A program made the translations under genes and the position numbers. The notes beneath the pieces were generated by a model. It saw nothing but the letters and a program-made list of their open reading frames with translations, made no database searches and was not told where the DNA came from. Below are positions 1 through 8,345 of a stretch of 14,749 nt of DNA, piece after piece (the stretch's first letter is position 1; each line of letters starts with the position of its first letter). This stretch comes from UMGS172 sp964634675 (GTDB lineage Bacteria; Bacillota; Clostridia; Oscillospirales; Acutalibacteraceae), in NCBI GenBank assembly GCA_964634675.1, contig CAZWLH010000035.1, positions 1 to 14,749 of the forward strand. The letters are read 5' to 3'.

Positions 1-64
1 TCCAAGGTGACGATAATACAAATTTAAGTCACATATCCTACAAGTAATTATATATATAAGATAC

Positions 65-76
65 TATAATTATAAT
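65..76 (+). promoter_or_regulatory. Possible -10 region(s) for the fucI operon
   Basis: The first 104 bases hold no gene that I can support. They are very AT-rich, with two near-adjacent TATAAT hexamers at 65-70 and 71-76, about 30 bases before the fucI start. No convincing -35 element lies 17 bases upstream of either one, so this is only a candidate. The ribosome binding site AAGGAG at 92-97 sits a suitable distance before the ATG at 105. Confidence 0.3.
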
Positions 77-104
77 CGGAAGTCAATAAAAAGGAGAGAT
101 ATTT

Positions 105-1901
105 ATGAATAACAACAGATATGTCGGAGAATACCCCGTTATAGGTATCCGCCCCACCATCGACGGCCGCCGAGGAGCATTAAAGGTCAGAGAGTCGCTC
201 GAGGAGCAGACTATGAATATGGCCGAAAGCGCCGCCGAGCTGTTCAGACAAAATCTTAAATATTCAAACGGTGAGCCGGTAAAGGTAATAATCGCCGATA
301 CGACCATTGGCCGTGTTGCCGAGGCCGCCGCCTGTGCCGAAAAGTTCAGAAGAGAGGGTGTTGCCATCACACTTACGGTCACCCCCTGCTGGTGCTACGG
401 TGCCGAAACCATGGATATGGAGCGCGACACGATAAAGGGTGTTTGGGGCTTTAACGGAACCGAGCGTCCGGGTGCTGTCTATCTCGCCTCGGTGCTTGCC
501 ACCCACGCGCAAAAGGGTCTCCTCGCCTTCGGAATCTACGGCCGTGAGGTCTGCGATGCCGACGATACCGCTATCCTCGAGGATGTTAAGGAAAAGCTGC
601 TCCGCTTCGGCCGTGCCGCAGTCGCCGCCGCAACCATGCGAGGAAAATCGTACTTGCAGATAGGCTCTATTTGTATGGGCATCGGCGGTTCGATAATCGA
701 TGCGTCCTTTATCGAGGAATACCTCGGAATGCGTGTCGAATCGGTCGATGAGGTCGAGATAATCCGTCGAATGACCGAGGGTATTTACGATCACGACGAA
801 TACGAAAAGGCTTTGAAATGGGCAAAGGAAAAATGCAAAGAGGGCTTTGACAAAAATACCGAGAATATGCAGAGAACCGCCGAAGAAAAGGCGGCAGACT
901 GGGAATTTGTCGTAAAAATGGCGGTCATAATCAAGGAGCTTATGAACGGCTGTGACAATCTGCCCGAGGGCTGTGAGGAAGAAGCGGTCGGACATAACGC
1001 CATAGCCGCAGGCTTCCAAGGCCAGCGTCAGTGGACCGATTTTTATCCCAACGGCGACTTCGCCGAGGCAGTGCTCAACACCTCATTCGATTGGAACGGC
1101 GCAAGAGAACCGTATATTCTGGCTACCGAAAACGATGTCCTCAACGGACTCGGAATGCTTTTCGGCAAGCTTCTTACCAACCGTGCACAGATGTTTGCCG
1201 ATGTCAGAACCTATTGGAGTGCCGCCTCGGTCAAGCGTGTCACCGGCTATGAGCTTTGCGGTCACACTGCCGAGTCCGACGGTATAATTCACCTTATAAA
1301 TTCGGGTGCCTGCTGTCTCGATGCTTCGGGCGCCGCAAAGGATGACGACGGAAACGGCACTATGAAGTGCTGGTACGATATGACCGAAAAGGATATTGAT
1401 GCCGTTTTGGCAGACACGACCTGGAACTATGCCGACCTCGGCTATTTCAGAGGCGGCGGATATTCCTCACGCTTTTTGACCGATGCGGAAATGCCTGCAA
1501 CGATGATAAGCTTGAACTTGGTCAAGGGTCTCGGCCCCGTTATCCAAATCGCCGAGGGCTGGACCGTTAAGCTCCCCGAAGAGGTTTCCGATACTCTTTG
1601 GAAGCGTACCGACTATACTTGGCCCTGCACTTGGTTTGCTCCGAGAACCACGGGTGAGGGCGCCTTTAAGACGGCATATGACGTTATGAACAATTGGGGT
1701 GCCAACCACGGTGCGATTTCCTACGGACACATTGGCGCCGACCTCATAACCCTTTGCTCGATGCTCCGTATTCCCGTTTCGATGCACAATGTTCCCGAGG
1801 ACAAGATATTCCGTCCCGCCGCCTGGAACGCATTCGGAATGGATAAAGAGTCGGCCGACTACCGGGCTTGCAAAAATTTCGGACCCTTCTATAAGAAATA
1901 A
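105..1901 (+). CDS. fucI: L-fucose isomerase
   Basis: This cytoplasmic, Mn-dependent aldose-ketose isomerase would convert L-fucose to L-fuculose, the first step of fucose catabolism; the family often also accepts D-arabinose. The protein has 598 residues, close to the roughly 590 of Escherichia coli FucI. The metal and catalytic residues are visible: E342 in ATEND, D366 in FADVRTYW and H542 in SYGHIGAD, with the same 24-residue Glu-Asp spacing as E337/D361 of the E. coli enzyme. The start is supported by AAGGAG about 7 bases upstream. It is followed 15 bases later by a glycoside hydrolase-like gene, probably in one operon. Fuculokinase and fuculose-phosphate aldolase are not in the window, so the rest of the pathway must be elsewhere. 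The substrate could be another 6-deoxy-sugar or D-arabinose, but the family assignment is firm. Confidence 0.95.
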   Translation: MNNNRYVGEYPVIGIRPTIDGRRGALKVRESLEEQTMNMAESAAELFRQNLKYSNGEPVKVIIADTTIGRVAEAAACAEKFRREGVAITLTVTPCWCYGAETMDMERDTIKGVWGFNGTERPGAVYLASVLATHAQKGLLAFGIYGREVCDADDTAILEDVKEKLLRFGRAAVAAATMRGKSYLQIGSICMGIGGSIIDASFIEEYLGMRVESVDEVEIIRRMTEGIYDHDEYEKALKWAKEKCKEGFDKNTENMQRTAEEKAADWEFVVKMAVIIKELMNGCDNLPEGCEEEAVGHNAIAAGFQGQRQWTDFYPNGDFAEAVLNTSFDWNGAREPYILATENDVLNGLGMLFGKLLTNRAQMFADVRTYWSAASVKRVTGYELCGHTAESDGIIHLINSGACCLDASGAAKDDDGNGTMKCWYDMTEKDIDAVLADTTWNYADLGYFRGGGYSSRFLTDAEMPATMISLNLVKGLGPVIQIAEGWTVKLPEEVSDTLWKRTDYTWPCTWFAPRTTGEGAFKTAYDVMNNWGANHGAISYGHIGADLITLCSMLRIPVSMHNVPEDKIFRPAAWNAFGMDKESADYRACKNFGPFYKK

Positions 1902-1916
1902 TAAGAGGAACAAAAA

Positions 1917-3890
1917 ATGAACAGTGATAACTGCCGACACGTACACCTTGATTTCCACACCTCGCCGCTTATTAAGGGGATAGGTTCAAAATTCGATAAA
2001 AAGCAGTTTCAAAGTACTTTAAAGGAGGGCAACCTCACAAGTATAACCGTTTTTGCAAAGTGTCACCACGGTCTATGCTACTACCCGACCGAAATAGGAA
2101 CCGTGCACCCGGGACTTGATTTTGACCTCACGGGTGCTATGGTCGAGGCGGCGCACGAGATCGGCGTGAAGGCGCCTATCTACATCACCGCAGGTTGGTC
2201 CGAGACCGATGCCAACGCACACCCCGAATGGCTGTCAAGGGAATATGACGGCTCGGTGCATACCAACAACGGCAAGTACGACTTCGACCACTCGGACAGT
2301 GATGCTTTGCCGTTCTGCACTTGGCGAAATCTGTGCCTTAACGATGGCGAATACTGCCGACATATCTATGCTCAGACCGAGGAAATATGCAAGCGCTGTA
2401 AAACGGTCGACGGATTGTTTTATGACATCTGCTTTATTGATCCGTACTGTGTTTGCGACGAGTGCCGCAAGGGAATGAAGGCTTCGGGACTAAATCCCGA
2501 TTCGGTCGAGGATGCAAAGCAATATTATCGCATTAAGCACATTGATTTTATGAAAAAGTGCGGCGAAATATTGCATAAATACCACCCTAACGCTTCGATA
2601 TTCTTCAATTCGGGCGGTGCCGAGATAGGCAAGCCCGAGTACCACCTGTATGAGACCCACTATGAGATGGAGGATCTTCCGACGGCTTGGGGCGGTTATG
2701 ATAAAATGGCACTTAACGCGTCATTCTTCTCTCAGCTCGGCAAGCCGTTTCTCGGAATGACGGGAAAATTCCACCTCGATTGGGGCGAATTCGGCGGTTT
2801 CAAGTGCAAAGAAGCCTTGAAATATGAGGTTGCGACCATGGCGGTTTACGGAGCAGCCTGCTCTATCGGTGACCATATGTTTCCCGACGGCGAGCAGAAT
2901 ATGCAGACCTATAAAAACATAGGCTATGCTTACAGATATTACGAAAGCTTGGAACCCTATATTTTCGGTGAAAGCACCGCCGATATCGGAATTCACCTCT
3001 CGACCGACGAAGCCGCCGACTCGGGAATTTCAAAAATACTGACAGAAAGCCAAATCGACTATTCGATCGTCTTAAACGGCAATTTCAAGCGCTTCGATAC
3101 GGTAATTTTCCCGGAAATCTGCAATTTGTCGGACAGCGACGGCGAAAAGCTCAAAGCATATGTTGCCGACGGCGGCAAGGTGCTGTTCTGTAACGGTGCT
3201 TTGATCGAAAACGGCGAATTTGTGCTCGATTGCGGACTTTGTGAGCCCGTGTTCTCAAAGGACGACTGCGCTTATATCGTTCCGACGGTCGACTTTTCGG
3301 AGGAGGTTCCGCAATCTCCCTGCCTGTCGTACGAAGCCGGAACCGTTGCAAAACCGAACGGTGCTGCGGTCAAAGCCGAAATGCTTTCGCCACGGTTCAA
3401 CCGCACATACGGACACTTCTGCGGCCACAAAAACACGCCGTATGACAAGCAAGGCGAGCGATATCCGGCAGTTTCGCAAAAGGGCAATATCGTATATTCG
3501 GCGCTTCCCCTGCCCCGACTTTATCATAAGTACGGAAGCATTTATTACAAGCGATATATTCTTGAAGCATTGAGACTGCTGAAGCCGCAGTTGAAGCTTC
3601 GAACCGATATCTATTCGCAAGGCCGTTGCCGAATGATAAAGCAGAGCGACAAAAATCGCTATTGCATAAATATGACCTATGCCGCACCTGTAAAACGCGG
3701 CTGTGCCGAAATCATCGAGGATATCGTCCCGATATACGATATTCCGTTTGCGGTTAAGGTAGAAGAAACCGTGAAATCGGTCTATTTGCCGCTTAAAGAG
3801 ACATATTTGGATTTTTCGACCGAGGGCGGCACGGTAAAATTCACCCTTCCGAAGCTTCTCTGCCACGAAACCGTGGTGCTGAACTATTAA
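1917..3890 (+). CDS. GHL6-like glycoside hydrolase with beta-galactosidase-trimerisation-like domain
   Basis: The protein has 657 residues and no signal peptide, so it is probably cytoplasmic. The first 345 residues look like the 'hypothetical glycosyl hydrolase 6' type of TIM barrel: HLDFHTSPLI at 10-19, then the FYDICF strand at 168-173 followed by a cysteine cluster C178/C180/C183. D170 lies where related barrels carry a nucleophile, but I only suggest it as a candidate. From about residue 350 to 430 the sequence resembles the Rossmann-like trimerisation domain of GH42 beta-galactosidases (FDTVIFPEI, then AYVADGGKVLF). The C-terminus is a beta-rich tail. An AAGAGGAA site lies just after the fucI stop. 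Co-transcription with fucI suggests a role in releasing fucose or a similar sugar from imported oligosaccharides. This is inference from context; the activity of this protein family is not established to my knowledge. Confidence 0.75.
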   Translation: MNSDNCRHVHLDFHTSPLIKGIGSKFDKKQFQSTLKEGNLTSITVFAKCHHGLCYYPTEIGTVHPGLDFDLTGAMVEAAHEIGVKAPIYITAGWSETDANAHPEWLSREYDGSVHTNNGKYDFDHSDSDALPFCTWRNLCLNDGEYCRHIYAQTEEICKRCKTVDGLFYDICFIDPYCVCDECRKGMKASGLNPDSVEDAKQYYRIKHIDFMKKCGEILHKYHPNASIFFNSGGAEIGKPEYHLYETHYEMEDLPTAWGGYDKMALNASFFSQLGKPFLGMTGKFHLDWGEFGGFKCKEALKYEVATMAVYGAACSIGDHMFPDGEQNMQTYKNIGYAYRYYESLEPYIFGESTADIGIHLSTDEAADSGISKILTESQIDYSIVLNGNFKRFDTVIFPEICNLSDSDGEKLKAYVADGGKVLFCNGALIENGEFVLDCGLCEPVFSKDDCAYIVPTVDFSEEVPQSPCLSYEAGTVAKPNGAAVKAEMLSPRFNRTYGHFCGHKNTPYDKQGERYPAVSQKGNIVYSALPLPRLYHKYGSIYYKRYILEALRLLKPQLKLRTDIYSQGRCRMIKQSDKNRYCINMTYAAPVKRGCAEIIEDIVPIYDIPFAVKVEETVKSVYLPLKETYLDFSTEGGTVKFTLPKLLCHETVVLNY

Positions 3891-3930
3891 AAAATTCCCG
3901 ACTGTTAAAAGCTAACGGTCGGGAATTTTT
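3890..3930. terminator. Bidirectional intrinsic terminator between convergent genes
   Basis: A perfect 13-base inverted repeat, AAAAATTCCCGAC at 3890-3902 and GTCGGGAATTTTT at 3918-3930, continues inwards through one G-T pair and GTTA/TAAC to leave a 5-base loop. The A-run on one side and T-run on the other give a U-tract in either direction. It begins at the stop codon of the glycoside hydrolase gene and ends 24 bases from the stop of the convergent yfbR-like gene, so it can serve both. Confidence 0.9.
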
Positions 3931-3954
3931 GATTTTCGGTCGAAAGATTAAAAG

Positions 3955-4527
3955 CTACTTCTGCTCGTCTATCGGCAGAGAAAAGCTTGCGGCGAATTCC
4001 CGCAAAAAACAGTCGGCGGCAGGCATATTCATATCGGCAATGGCCTTTAAGGTCTGCTGCTCGGCGGCGGCGAAATCACGGTTGCCGAGCGAAAGCTCAT
4101 CACGGCACTTCAAAAGCGCCGAAATTTTGTCGGCCGCTTTCACAAAGCGTTTGATCTCTGGGTCGGTCATTTTAAACGGCTCGGCAATATCGGGACGCAG
4201 ATCGTCGGGTAAAAGCTCCAAAAGGCGGTTCTCGGCCGAACGCTCGATTTCTTTATAGGTATCTCTGATTTGTTCGTTATAGTATTTCACGGGGGTGGGC
4301 AGGTCGCCGGTGATGATCTCGGGTGCATCGTGAAAAAGTGCCGCCACCGCCACCTTTTCGGGGTCGATGCTTCCGCCGAAGCGGCGGTTTTGAATAACGG
4401 CCAAGGCGTGAGCGATAAAGGCGGTCTCAAGCGTGTGCTCGGCAAGGCTCTCCTTGCGTGTGTTGCGCATAAGTGCCCAACGGTCGATGTATTTCATTCT
4501 GAAAAGCATTGCATAAAAATGACTCAT
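3955..4527 (-). CDS. yfbR: YfbR-type 5'-deoxynucleotidase (HD superfamily)
   Basis: The 190-residue protein matches the E. coli YfbR family along its length. YfbR is a metal-dependent HD-domain phosphatase that removes the 5' phosphate from deoxyribonucleoside monophosphates and so takes part in dNTP balance. Key residues are present in order: R16-W17 (substrate binding), H31 in AEHT, the H66-D67 pair in LFHDAPE, the TGDLPTPVKY segment at 73-82, and D133 in AADKISAL. These correspond to R18, W19, H33, H68, D69 and D137 in E. coli. AAGGAG lies 5 bases before the start, and a strong promoter sits just upstream. The gene is monocistronic, convergent with the fuc operon and divergent from spoVAC. 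Other HD phosphohydrolases are less likely because the DLPTP motif is so well preserved. Confidence 0.93.
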   Translation of the reverse strand: MSHFYAMLFRMKYIDRWALMRNTRKESLAEHTLETAFIAHALAVIQNRRFGGSIDPEKVAVAALFHDAPEIITGDLPTPVKYYNEQIRDTYKEIERSAENRLLELLPDDLRPDIAEPFKMTDPEIKRFVKAADKISALLKCRDELSLGNRDFAAAEQQTLKAIADMNMPAADCFLREFAASFSLPIDEQK

Positions 4528-4560
4528 AGCGGCTCCTTAAAATTCTGTGTTTTTGCTTTA

Positions 4561-4589
4561 ATTATACAGTTTGACGATTTGCATTTCAA
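4561..4589 (-). promoter_or_regulatory. Sigma-A type promoter of the yfbR-like gene
   Basis: Read on the minus strand, TTGAAA (plus-strand 4589-4584) is followed after exactly 17 bases by a perfect TATAAT (4566-4561). The predicted start of transcription is near 4554, leaving a 5' leader of about 27 bases that contains the AAGGAG ribosome binding site. This near-consensus promoter suggests constitutive expression. In the same 128-base gap I found no convincing sporulation-sigma promoter for the divergent spoVAC. Confidence 0.8.
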
Positions 4590-4655
4590 GAGGTTTGTCG
4601 TTTTTCGAATAACTTTAAGCTTTCGGGCAAAAATAATTCCGAAAGGAAGAAGAAT

Positions 4656-5102
4656 ATGAACGGAATGTCGAAAACCGAATATCTGCAAGCCGTCGCCGAG
4701 CAGTCGAAACGCTCACCGCTTATAAAGGACTGTGCGGCCGCCTTTACGGTCGGTGGCTTAATATGCGTGATCGGTCAGCTTTTACTTGAGTTTTATCAAA
4801 GCACCGAGTTGGATCTTTTGTCGGCCAAGGCGATGGTCTCGGTGTCGCTGATTTTTCTGTCGGCATTTTTCACCGCGCTCGGTATTTTTGACCGCCTGGC
4901 AAAGTTTGCGGGTGCCGGTACGCTTGTGCCAATCACCGGCTTCGCAAATTCGGTCGTGTCTCCGGCCATCGAATATAAGGCGGAGGGCTTTATTTTGGGA
5001 CTTGGGGCGAATATGTTCAAAATAGCCGGTCCCGTTATCGTTTACGGAACGGCGGCAAGCGTTCTGTACGGCGTTATATATTGGGTAATTCAAATGTTGT
5101 AA
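4656..5102 (+). CDS. spoVAC: Stage V sporulation protein AC family protein
   Basis: The 148-residue membrane protein matches SpoVAC. SpoVA proteins sit in the inner spore membrane and move dipicolinic acid with Ca2+ into the forespore and out at germination; SpoVAC itself has been proposed to be a mechanosensitive channel. Visible features are the N-terminal KTEYLQ segment, a hydrophobic helix at about 26-46, a second at about 57-78, the conserved loop GTLVPITGFANSVVSPAIEYK at about 88-108, and C-terminal hydrophobic segments ending at residue 148. The length separates it from the shorter SpoVAEb paralogue. GGAAG lies about 9 bases upstream of the ATG; a second ATG at 4665 is possible. Normally spoVAD and spoVAE follow, but here the cas operon does. 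Confidence 0.9.
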   Translation: MNGMSKTEYLQAVAEQSKRSPLIKDCAAAFTVGGLICVIGQLLLEFYQSTELDLLSAKAMVSVSLIFLSAFFTALGIFDRLAKFAGAGTLVPITGFANSVVSPAIEYKAEGFILGLGANMFKIAGPVIVYGTAASVLYGVIYWVIQML

Positions 5103-5110
5103 AGTCGGTT

Positions 5111-5130
5111 TTGTTCATACTGCGGAACAA
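5111..5130. promoter_or_regulatory. Small dyad in the spoVAC-cas3 gap
   Basis: TTGTTC at 5111-5116 and GAACAA at 5125-5130 form a perfect 6-base inverted repeat around an 8-base centre. It lies 9 bases after the spoVAC stop and about 60 bases upstream of the cas promoter. No T-run follows, so it is a poor terminator. It could be an operator, but nothing in the window identifies a regulator. Confidence 0.25.
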
Positions 5131-5191
5131 GATTTCGACAAAATTCGTGAAAATTTTACTTTAAAAGTTGTAAAAAATGTTAAAAGCGATA

Positions 5192-5220
5192 TTGAACTGT
5201 GGATATTTCTGTGCTATACT
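5192..5220 (+). promoter_or_regulatory. Promoter of the cas operon, extended -10 type
   Basis: TTGAAC at 5192-5197 is followed after exactly 17 bases by TATACT at 5215-5220, with TGC immediately before the -10 hexamer (extended -10). Transcription should begin near 5227, and GAGGAG then precedes the cas3 ATG at 5252. A direct repeat, TTAAAAG at 5161-5167 and 5180-5186, and A-runs lie just upstream of the -35 and could be an UP element or an operator. The promoter lies inside the longest open frame for cas3, which shows that frame's first ATG (5177) is not the real start. Confidence 0.75.
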
Positions 5221-5251
5221 GTTAACAGTAGCCAAAGTGAGGAGAATAAAT

Positions 5252-7612
5252 ATGGAATTTTATTCCCATTTTCGTCAAACCGATTCGGATGAAAAATTGA
5301 TGCAAACGGTTACAGAGCATTGCCGTGCGGCGGCAGCTTATGCAGAAAACGCTTTACGGTCGGTAAATCTCGGCAATGCAGGGTATCTTGCCGGTTTGCT
5401 GCACGATATGGGCAAGATGAAAAAAGAGTTTCAGGAGTACCTCTTAGACGGTAAAGGAACCCGAGGCACGGTCAACCATACATTTGCGGCGTGCAGATTT
5501 TTGCTGAACACGTTTCACGCAAACGGTGCCGCCGACTCGGCCGATTGCGGTGCTCTTACTGCCGAGCTGTTGGCTTTTGCCGTGGGAGCGCACCACGGTC
5601 TGTTTGACTGTATTGATAATGAAGGCAAATCGGGCTTTGCTCACAGACTCGAAGCTCCGAATATCGGTTACGGCGAAAGTTCGGATAATTATTTAAAGCA
5701 ATGTGCCGATTTGAACGAAATAACCGAGCGGTTCGGCCTTGCAAACGGTGAACTTACCCCGATATATGAAAAAATGAGCATAGCAGCCAAAGACAGCGAT
5801 GACGATTTTTATTTTTACATAGGACTGCTTGCAAGGCTCTTACTGTCGGCGGTCATAGAGGGAGACCGACGTGATACGACCGAATTTATGACAGGAGCGG
5901 CAATTCCCGCCGAACCTTCGGATTACTCGGAATTTTGGAAGCCTTATGTGGCAGCATCAGAAGAAAAATTGAACCGTTTTTCAAATGACACGCCGATAAA
6001 TTCGGCAAGAGCTGCCATTTCAAAACAATGTCGCGATTTCAGCGGTTGTAAAGACAATATTATCCGTCTCAATGTTCCGACGGGCGGCGGAAAGACCTTA
6101 AGTTCTTTACGCTTTGCGCTTAATCACGCGCAAAAGCTGAAAAAACACAGAATTATTTTCGTTTCGCCGTTGCTTACCATACTTGAACAAAATGCCGCCG
6201 TTATCCGAAAATTTGTCGGCGACGACAGCATGGTCACCGAGCATCACAGCAACGTCGCCGAGCCCACTAAAACCGATGAGCTTGATATGCACGAATTGGC
6301 GGTGGAAAATTGGCAGTCTCCGATAATCATTACTACACTTGTGCAGTTTCTCAATACTTTATTCGACTCCAAGACCACTGCGATTCGCCGCTTTCAAAGC
6401 CTGTGCAACAGCATAATAATCATTGACGAAGTTCAAACGGTGCCGACGAAAATGCTGAGCTTATTTAATTTGAGCGTCAACTTTCTTGCCGATGTTTGCG
6501 GCGCAACGGTGGTGTTTTGCTCGGCTACTCAGCCATGCCTGGAGCAAACGGCACATCCGCTAAAATCACCTTTGCGCCAAATGGTGCCGTATGATGCAAC
6601 ACTGTGGAAGGTCTTTCGGCGAACCGAAATATCCGACGGCGGCAGGGTGACAATGCCGCAGGCAGCTGAGTTCATAAGAACATCGGCCGAGCAGGTCAAC
6701 CGTTTGCTTGTGGTATGCAATAAAAAAGAACAGGCGGAATATCTTTCACGGGAACTTTCGGGTGCGGCCGAGGTGTGCTGCCATTTGTCGGCGGCGATGT
6801 GTCCGGCTCACCGCAAGCAGGTTCTTGACGGGATATACCGCGCGTTGGACAGTAAAACAAGCTGCCTCTGCATAGCCACCCAGGTCATAGAGGCCGGTGT
6901 TGATATTTCGTTTGACCGTGTGATAAGACTGACTGCCGGTATGGACAATATAGTTCAAGCTGCGGGAAGGTGCAACCGAAACGGTGAAAACGAAGTGTCT
7001 TCGGTTTATGTTTTAACACTTGTTGACGAAAATCTCGGATGCTTAAAAGATATAGAACACGCAAAACAGGCAACCTTGAGCCTGCTGGACGAATTCGGCA
7101 GAAATCCCGATAAATTCGCCCATAACCTGTCTTCCGACAGTTCGGTCGGGTATTATTATAAACGGCTTTACGGTGCTATGCCGAAAGAAGCGCAGGATTA
7201 TATGCTTCAAAAAGAACGCGTCAGCATTCTTTCACTGTTGTCTCAAAACGGCAAATACGCCAACAACTGTGAGCCGTCAGCGACAAATTTTGTGGTTCGT
7301 CAGGCGTTTCGCACGGCCGGCAATGCCTTTACGGTATTCGATGAAGACACGGCCGATGTCGTCGTTCCGTTCGAAGCCGGAGAACAACTCATTGAAGAGC
7401 TGTCCTCGCACGGAAGCGGAGATATAGCATTTTTAAAGCAGTGGATATCACGTGCAAAGCCGTATACGGTATCGCTTTACTCTTATCAGTTCCGTGAACT
7501 GTCGGATGTAATAAAAGATTACGGCGGCATCAAGGTTTTGCCGAGCGGATATTATGACAATACGATAGGCTTTACTTTAAAGCCCGAGGAATACGATTTT
7601 TTGGAGGTGTGA
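5252..7612 (+). CDS. cas3: CRISPR-associated nuclease-helicase Cas3, type I-C
   Basis: Cas3 is recruited to DNA bound by the surveillance complex, then unwinds and degrades it. From the start used here it has 786 residues, usual for the family. The N-terminal HD nuclease domain shows H23, H51-D52 in LLHDMGK, H76 and H114-H115. The superfamily 2 helicase follows: Walker A TGGGKT with K281, Walker B D392-E393 (DEVQ), SAT at 424-426, the IATQVIEAGVDIS segment, and arginine-finger motif QAAGRCNRNGE at 569-579. A C-terminal domain completes it. I chose ATG 5252 because GAGGAG lies 8 bases before it and because the operon promoter lies downstream of the alternative ATG at 5177. All catalytic residues are intact, so the enzyme should be active. 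The cas5c start is one base after the stop, indicating coupled translation. Confidence 0.96.
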   Translation: MEFYSHFRQTDSDEKLMQTVTEHCRAAAAYAENALRSVNLGNAGYLAGLLHDMGKMKKEFQEYLLDGKGTRGTVNHTFAACRFLLNTFHANGAADSADCGALTAELLAFAVGAHHGLFDCIDNEGKSGFAHRLEAPNIGYGESSDNYLKQCADLNEITERFGLANGELTPIYEKMSIAAKDSDDDFYFYIGLLARLLLSAVIEGDRRDTTEFMTGAAIPAEPSDYSEFWKPYVAASEEKLNRFSNDTPINSARAAISKQCRDFSGCKDNIIRLNVPTGGGKTLSSLRFALNHAQKLKKHRIIFVSPLLTILEQNAAVIRKFVGDDSMVTEHHSNVAEPTKTDELDMHELAVENWQSPIIITTLVQFLNTLFDSKTTAIRRFQSLCNSIIIIDEVQTVPTKMLSLFNLSVNFLADVCGATVVFCSATQPCLEQTAHPLKSPLRQMVPYDATLWKVFRRTEISDGGRVTMPQAAEFIRTSAEQVNRLLVVCNKKEQAEYLSRELSGAAEVCCHLSAAMCPAHRKQVLDGIYRALDSKTSCLCIATQVIEAGVDISFDRVIRLTAGMDNIVQAAGRCNRNGENEVSSVYVLTLVDENLGCLKDIEHAKQATLSLLDEFGRNPDKFAHNLSSDSSVGYYYKRLYGAMPKEAQDYMLQKERVSILSLLSQNGKYANNCEPSATNFVVRQAFRTAGNAFTVFDEDTADVVVPFEAGEQLIEELSSHGSGDIAFLKQWISRAKPYTVSLYSYQFRELSDVIKDYGGIKVLPSGYYDNTIGFTLKPEEYDFLEV

Positions 7613-7613
7613 T

Positions 7614-8345
7614 ATGAAAACGGTATATCCCAACGTTATCGAGTTTCAGGTCAGCGGCGATTATGCGCTGTTTTCGGATCCTATTATGCGCTTGGGCGGC
7701 GAAAAGCACAGCTATCAGCTTCCCACTTACGAAGCCCTGAAGGGCGTTTTGTCGTCGGTGTATTGGAAACCGACCATTATATGGGTGATTGACGAAGTGC
7801 GAATAATGGAGCCGATTGCAATGGAGGTCAAGGGCATACGGCCGCTGAAATACAACGGCGGAAACGACCTTGCGTATTACACCTATTTGAAAAAATGCCG
7901 CTATCAGGTAAAAGCGCATTTTGAATGGAACGAAAACCGCCCCGAATTGGCCTGTGACCGAAATGAAAACAAGCATCATCAGATAGCTTTGAAAATGATA
8001 CGTAAAGGCGGTCGCAGAGATATATTCCTGGGAACACGTGAGTGCCAAGCTTATGTTGAGCCCTGCGTATTCGGTGAAGGAAATGGTGCTTATGACGAAA
8101 TCGACAGGCTTGATTTCGGTTTGATGTACCACGGTATGACCTATGCCGATGAGGCATACTCGCCCGAAACCGCCGGGAATATGACCGCTCGCTTTTGGCA
8201 ACCGGTTATGGAACACGGCATAGTGCGTTTTCTGCGCCCCGAAGAATGTCCGCATACTAAGACACTGAAAAAAATGGAAATCAAACCGTTCGGAAAAGAA
8301 TTGAATAATTTCTCCGGCCTCAGGGAATTTGAGGAGGTGAGGTAA
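7614..8345 (+). CDS. cas5c: Cas5c, crRNA-processing endoribonuclease, type I-C
   Basis: In type I-C systems Cas5 replaces Cas6: it cuts pre-crRNA at the base of the repeat hairpin and then stays on the 5' handle of the crRNA in the surveillance complex. The protein has 243 residues. The three residues shown to matter in Bacillus halodurans Cas5d (Y46, K116, H117) have exact counterparts at a constant offset of four: Y50 in SSVYWKP and K120-H121 in NENKHHQ. Other family segments are FWQPVMEHG-like residues near 200 and the TRECQAYVEPC segment at 141-151. GGAGGTG overlapping the cas3 end provides the ribosome binding site. The last base of the stop is the first base of the cas8c ATG. Confidence 0.95.
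   Translation: MKTVYPNVIEFQVSGDYALFSDPIMRLGGEKHSYQLPTYEALKGVLSSVYWKPTIIWVIDEVRIMEPIAMEVKGIRPLKYNGGNDLAYYTYLKKCRYQVKAHFEWNENRPELACDRNENKHHQIALKMIRKGGRRDIFLGTRECQAYVEPCVFGEGNGAYDEIDRLDFGLMYHGMTYADEAYSPETAGNMTARFWQPVMEHGIVRFLRPEECPHTKTLKKMEIKPFGKELNNFSGLREFEEVR

Noticed and set aside
66..78. ATAATTATAATCG also occurs near 13101 beside the first half-repeat
   Set aside because: A shared 13-mer of AT-rich sequence is expected by chance in a window of this size.
264..1019. 251-residue open frame antisense to fucI, and similar long antisense frames over the glycoside hydrolase, cas5c and cas1
   Set aside because: They lie opposite well-recognised genes, show no family resemblance and follow from codon bias.
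4575..4640. Possible sigma-F or sigma-G promoter for spoVAC
   Set aside because: GCATT and CGAATAA resemble parts of such promoters, but their spacing (20 bases) and sequence do not fit well.
5177..5251. Upstream start of cas3 at 5177 giving 25 extra residues
   Set aside because: The extra stretch contains a good promoter and has no ribosome binding site; the ATG at 5252 has GAGGAG and gives the usual Cas3 start.
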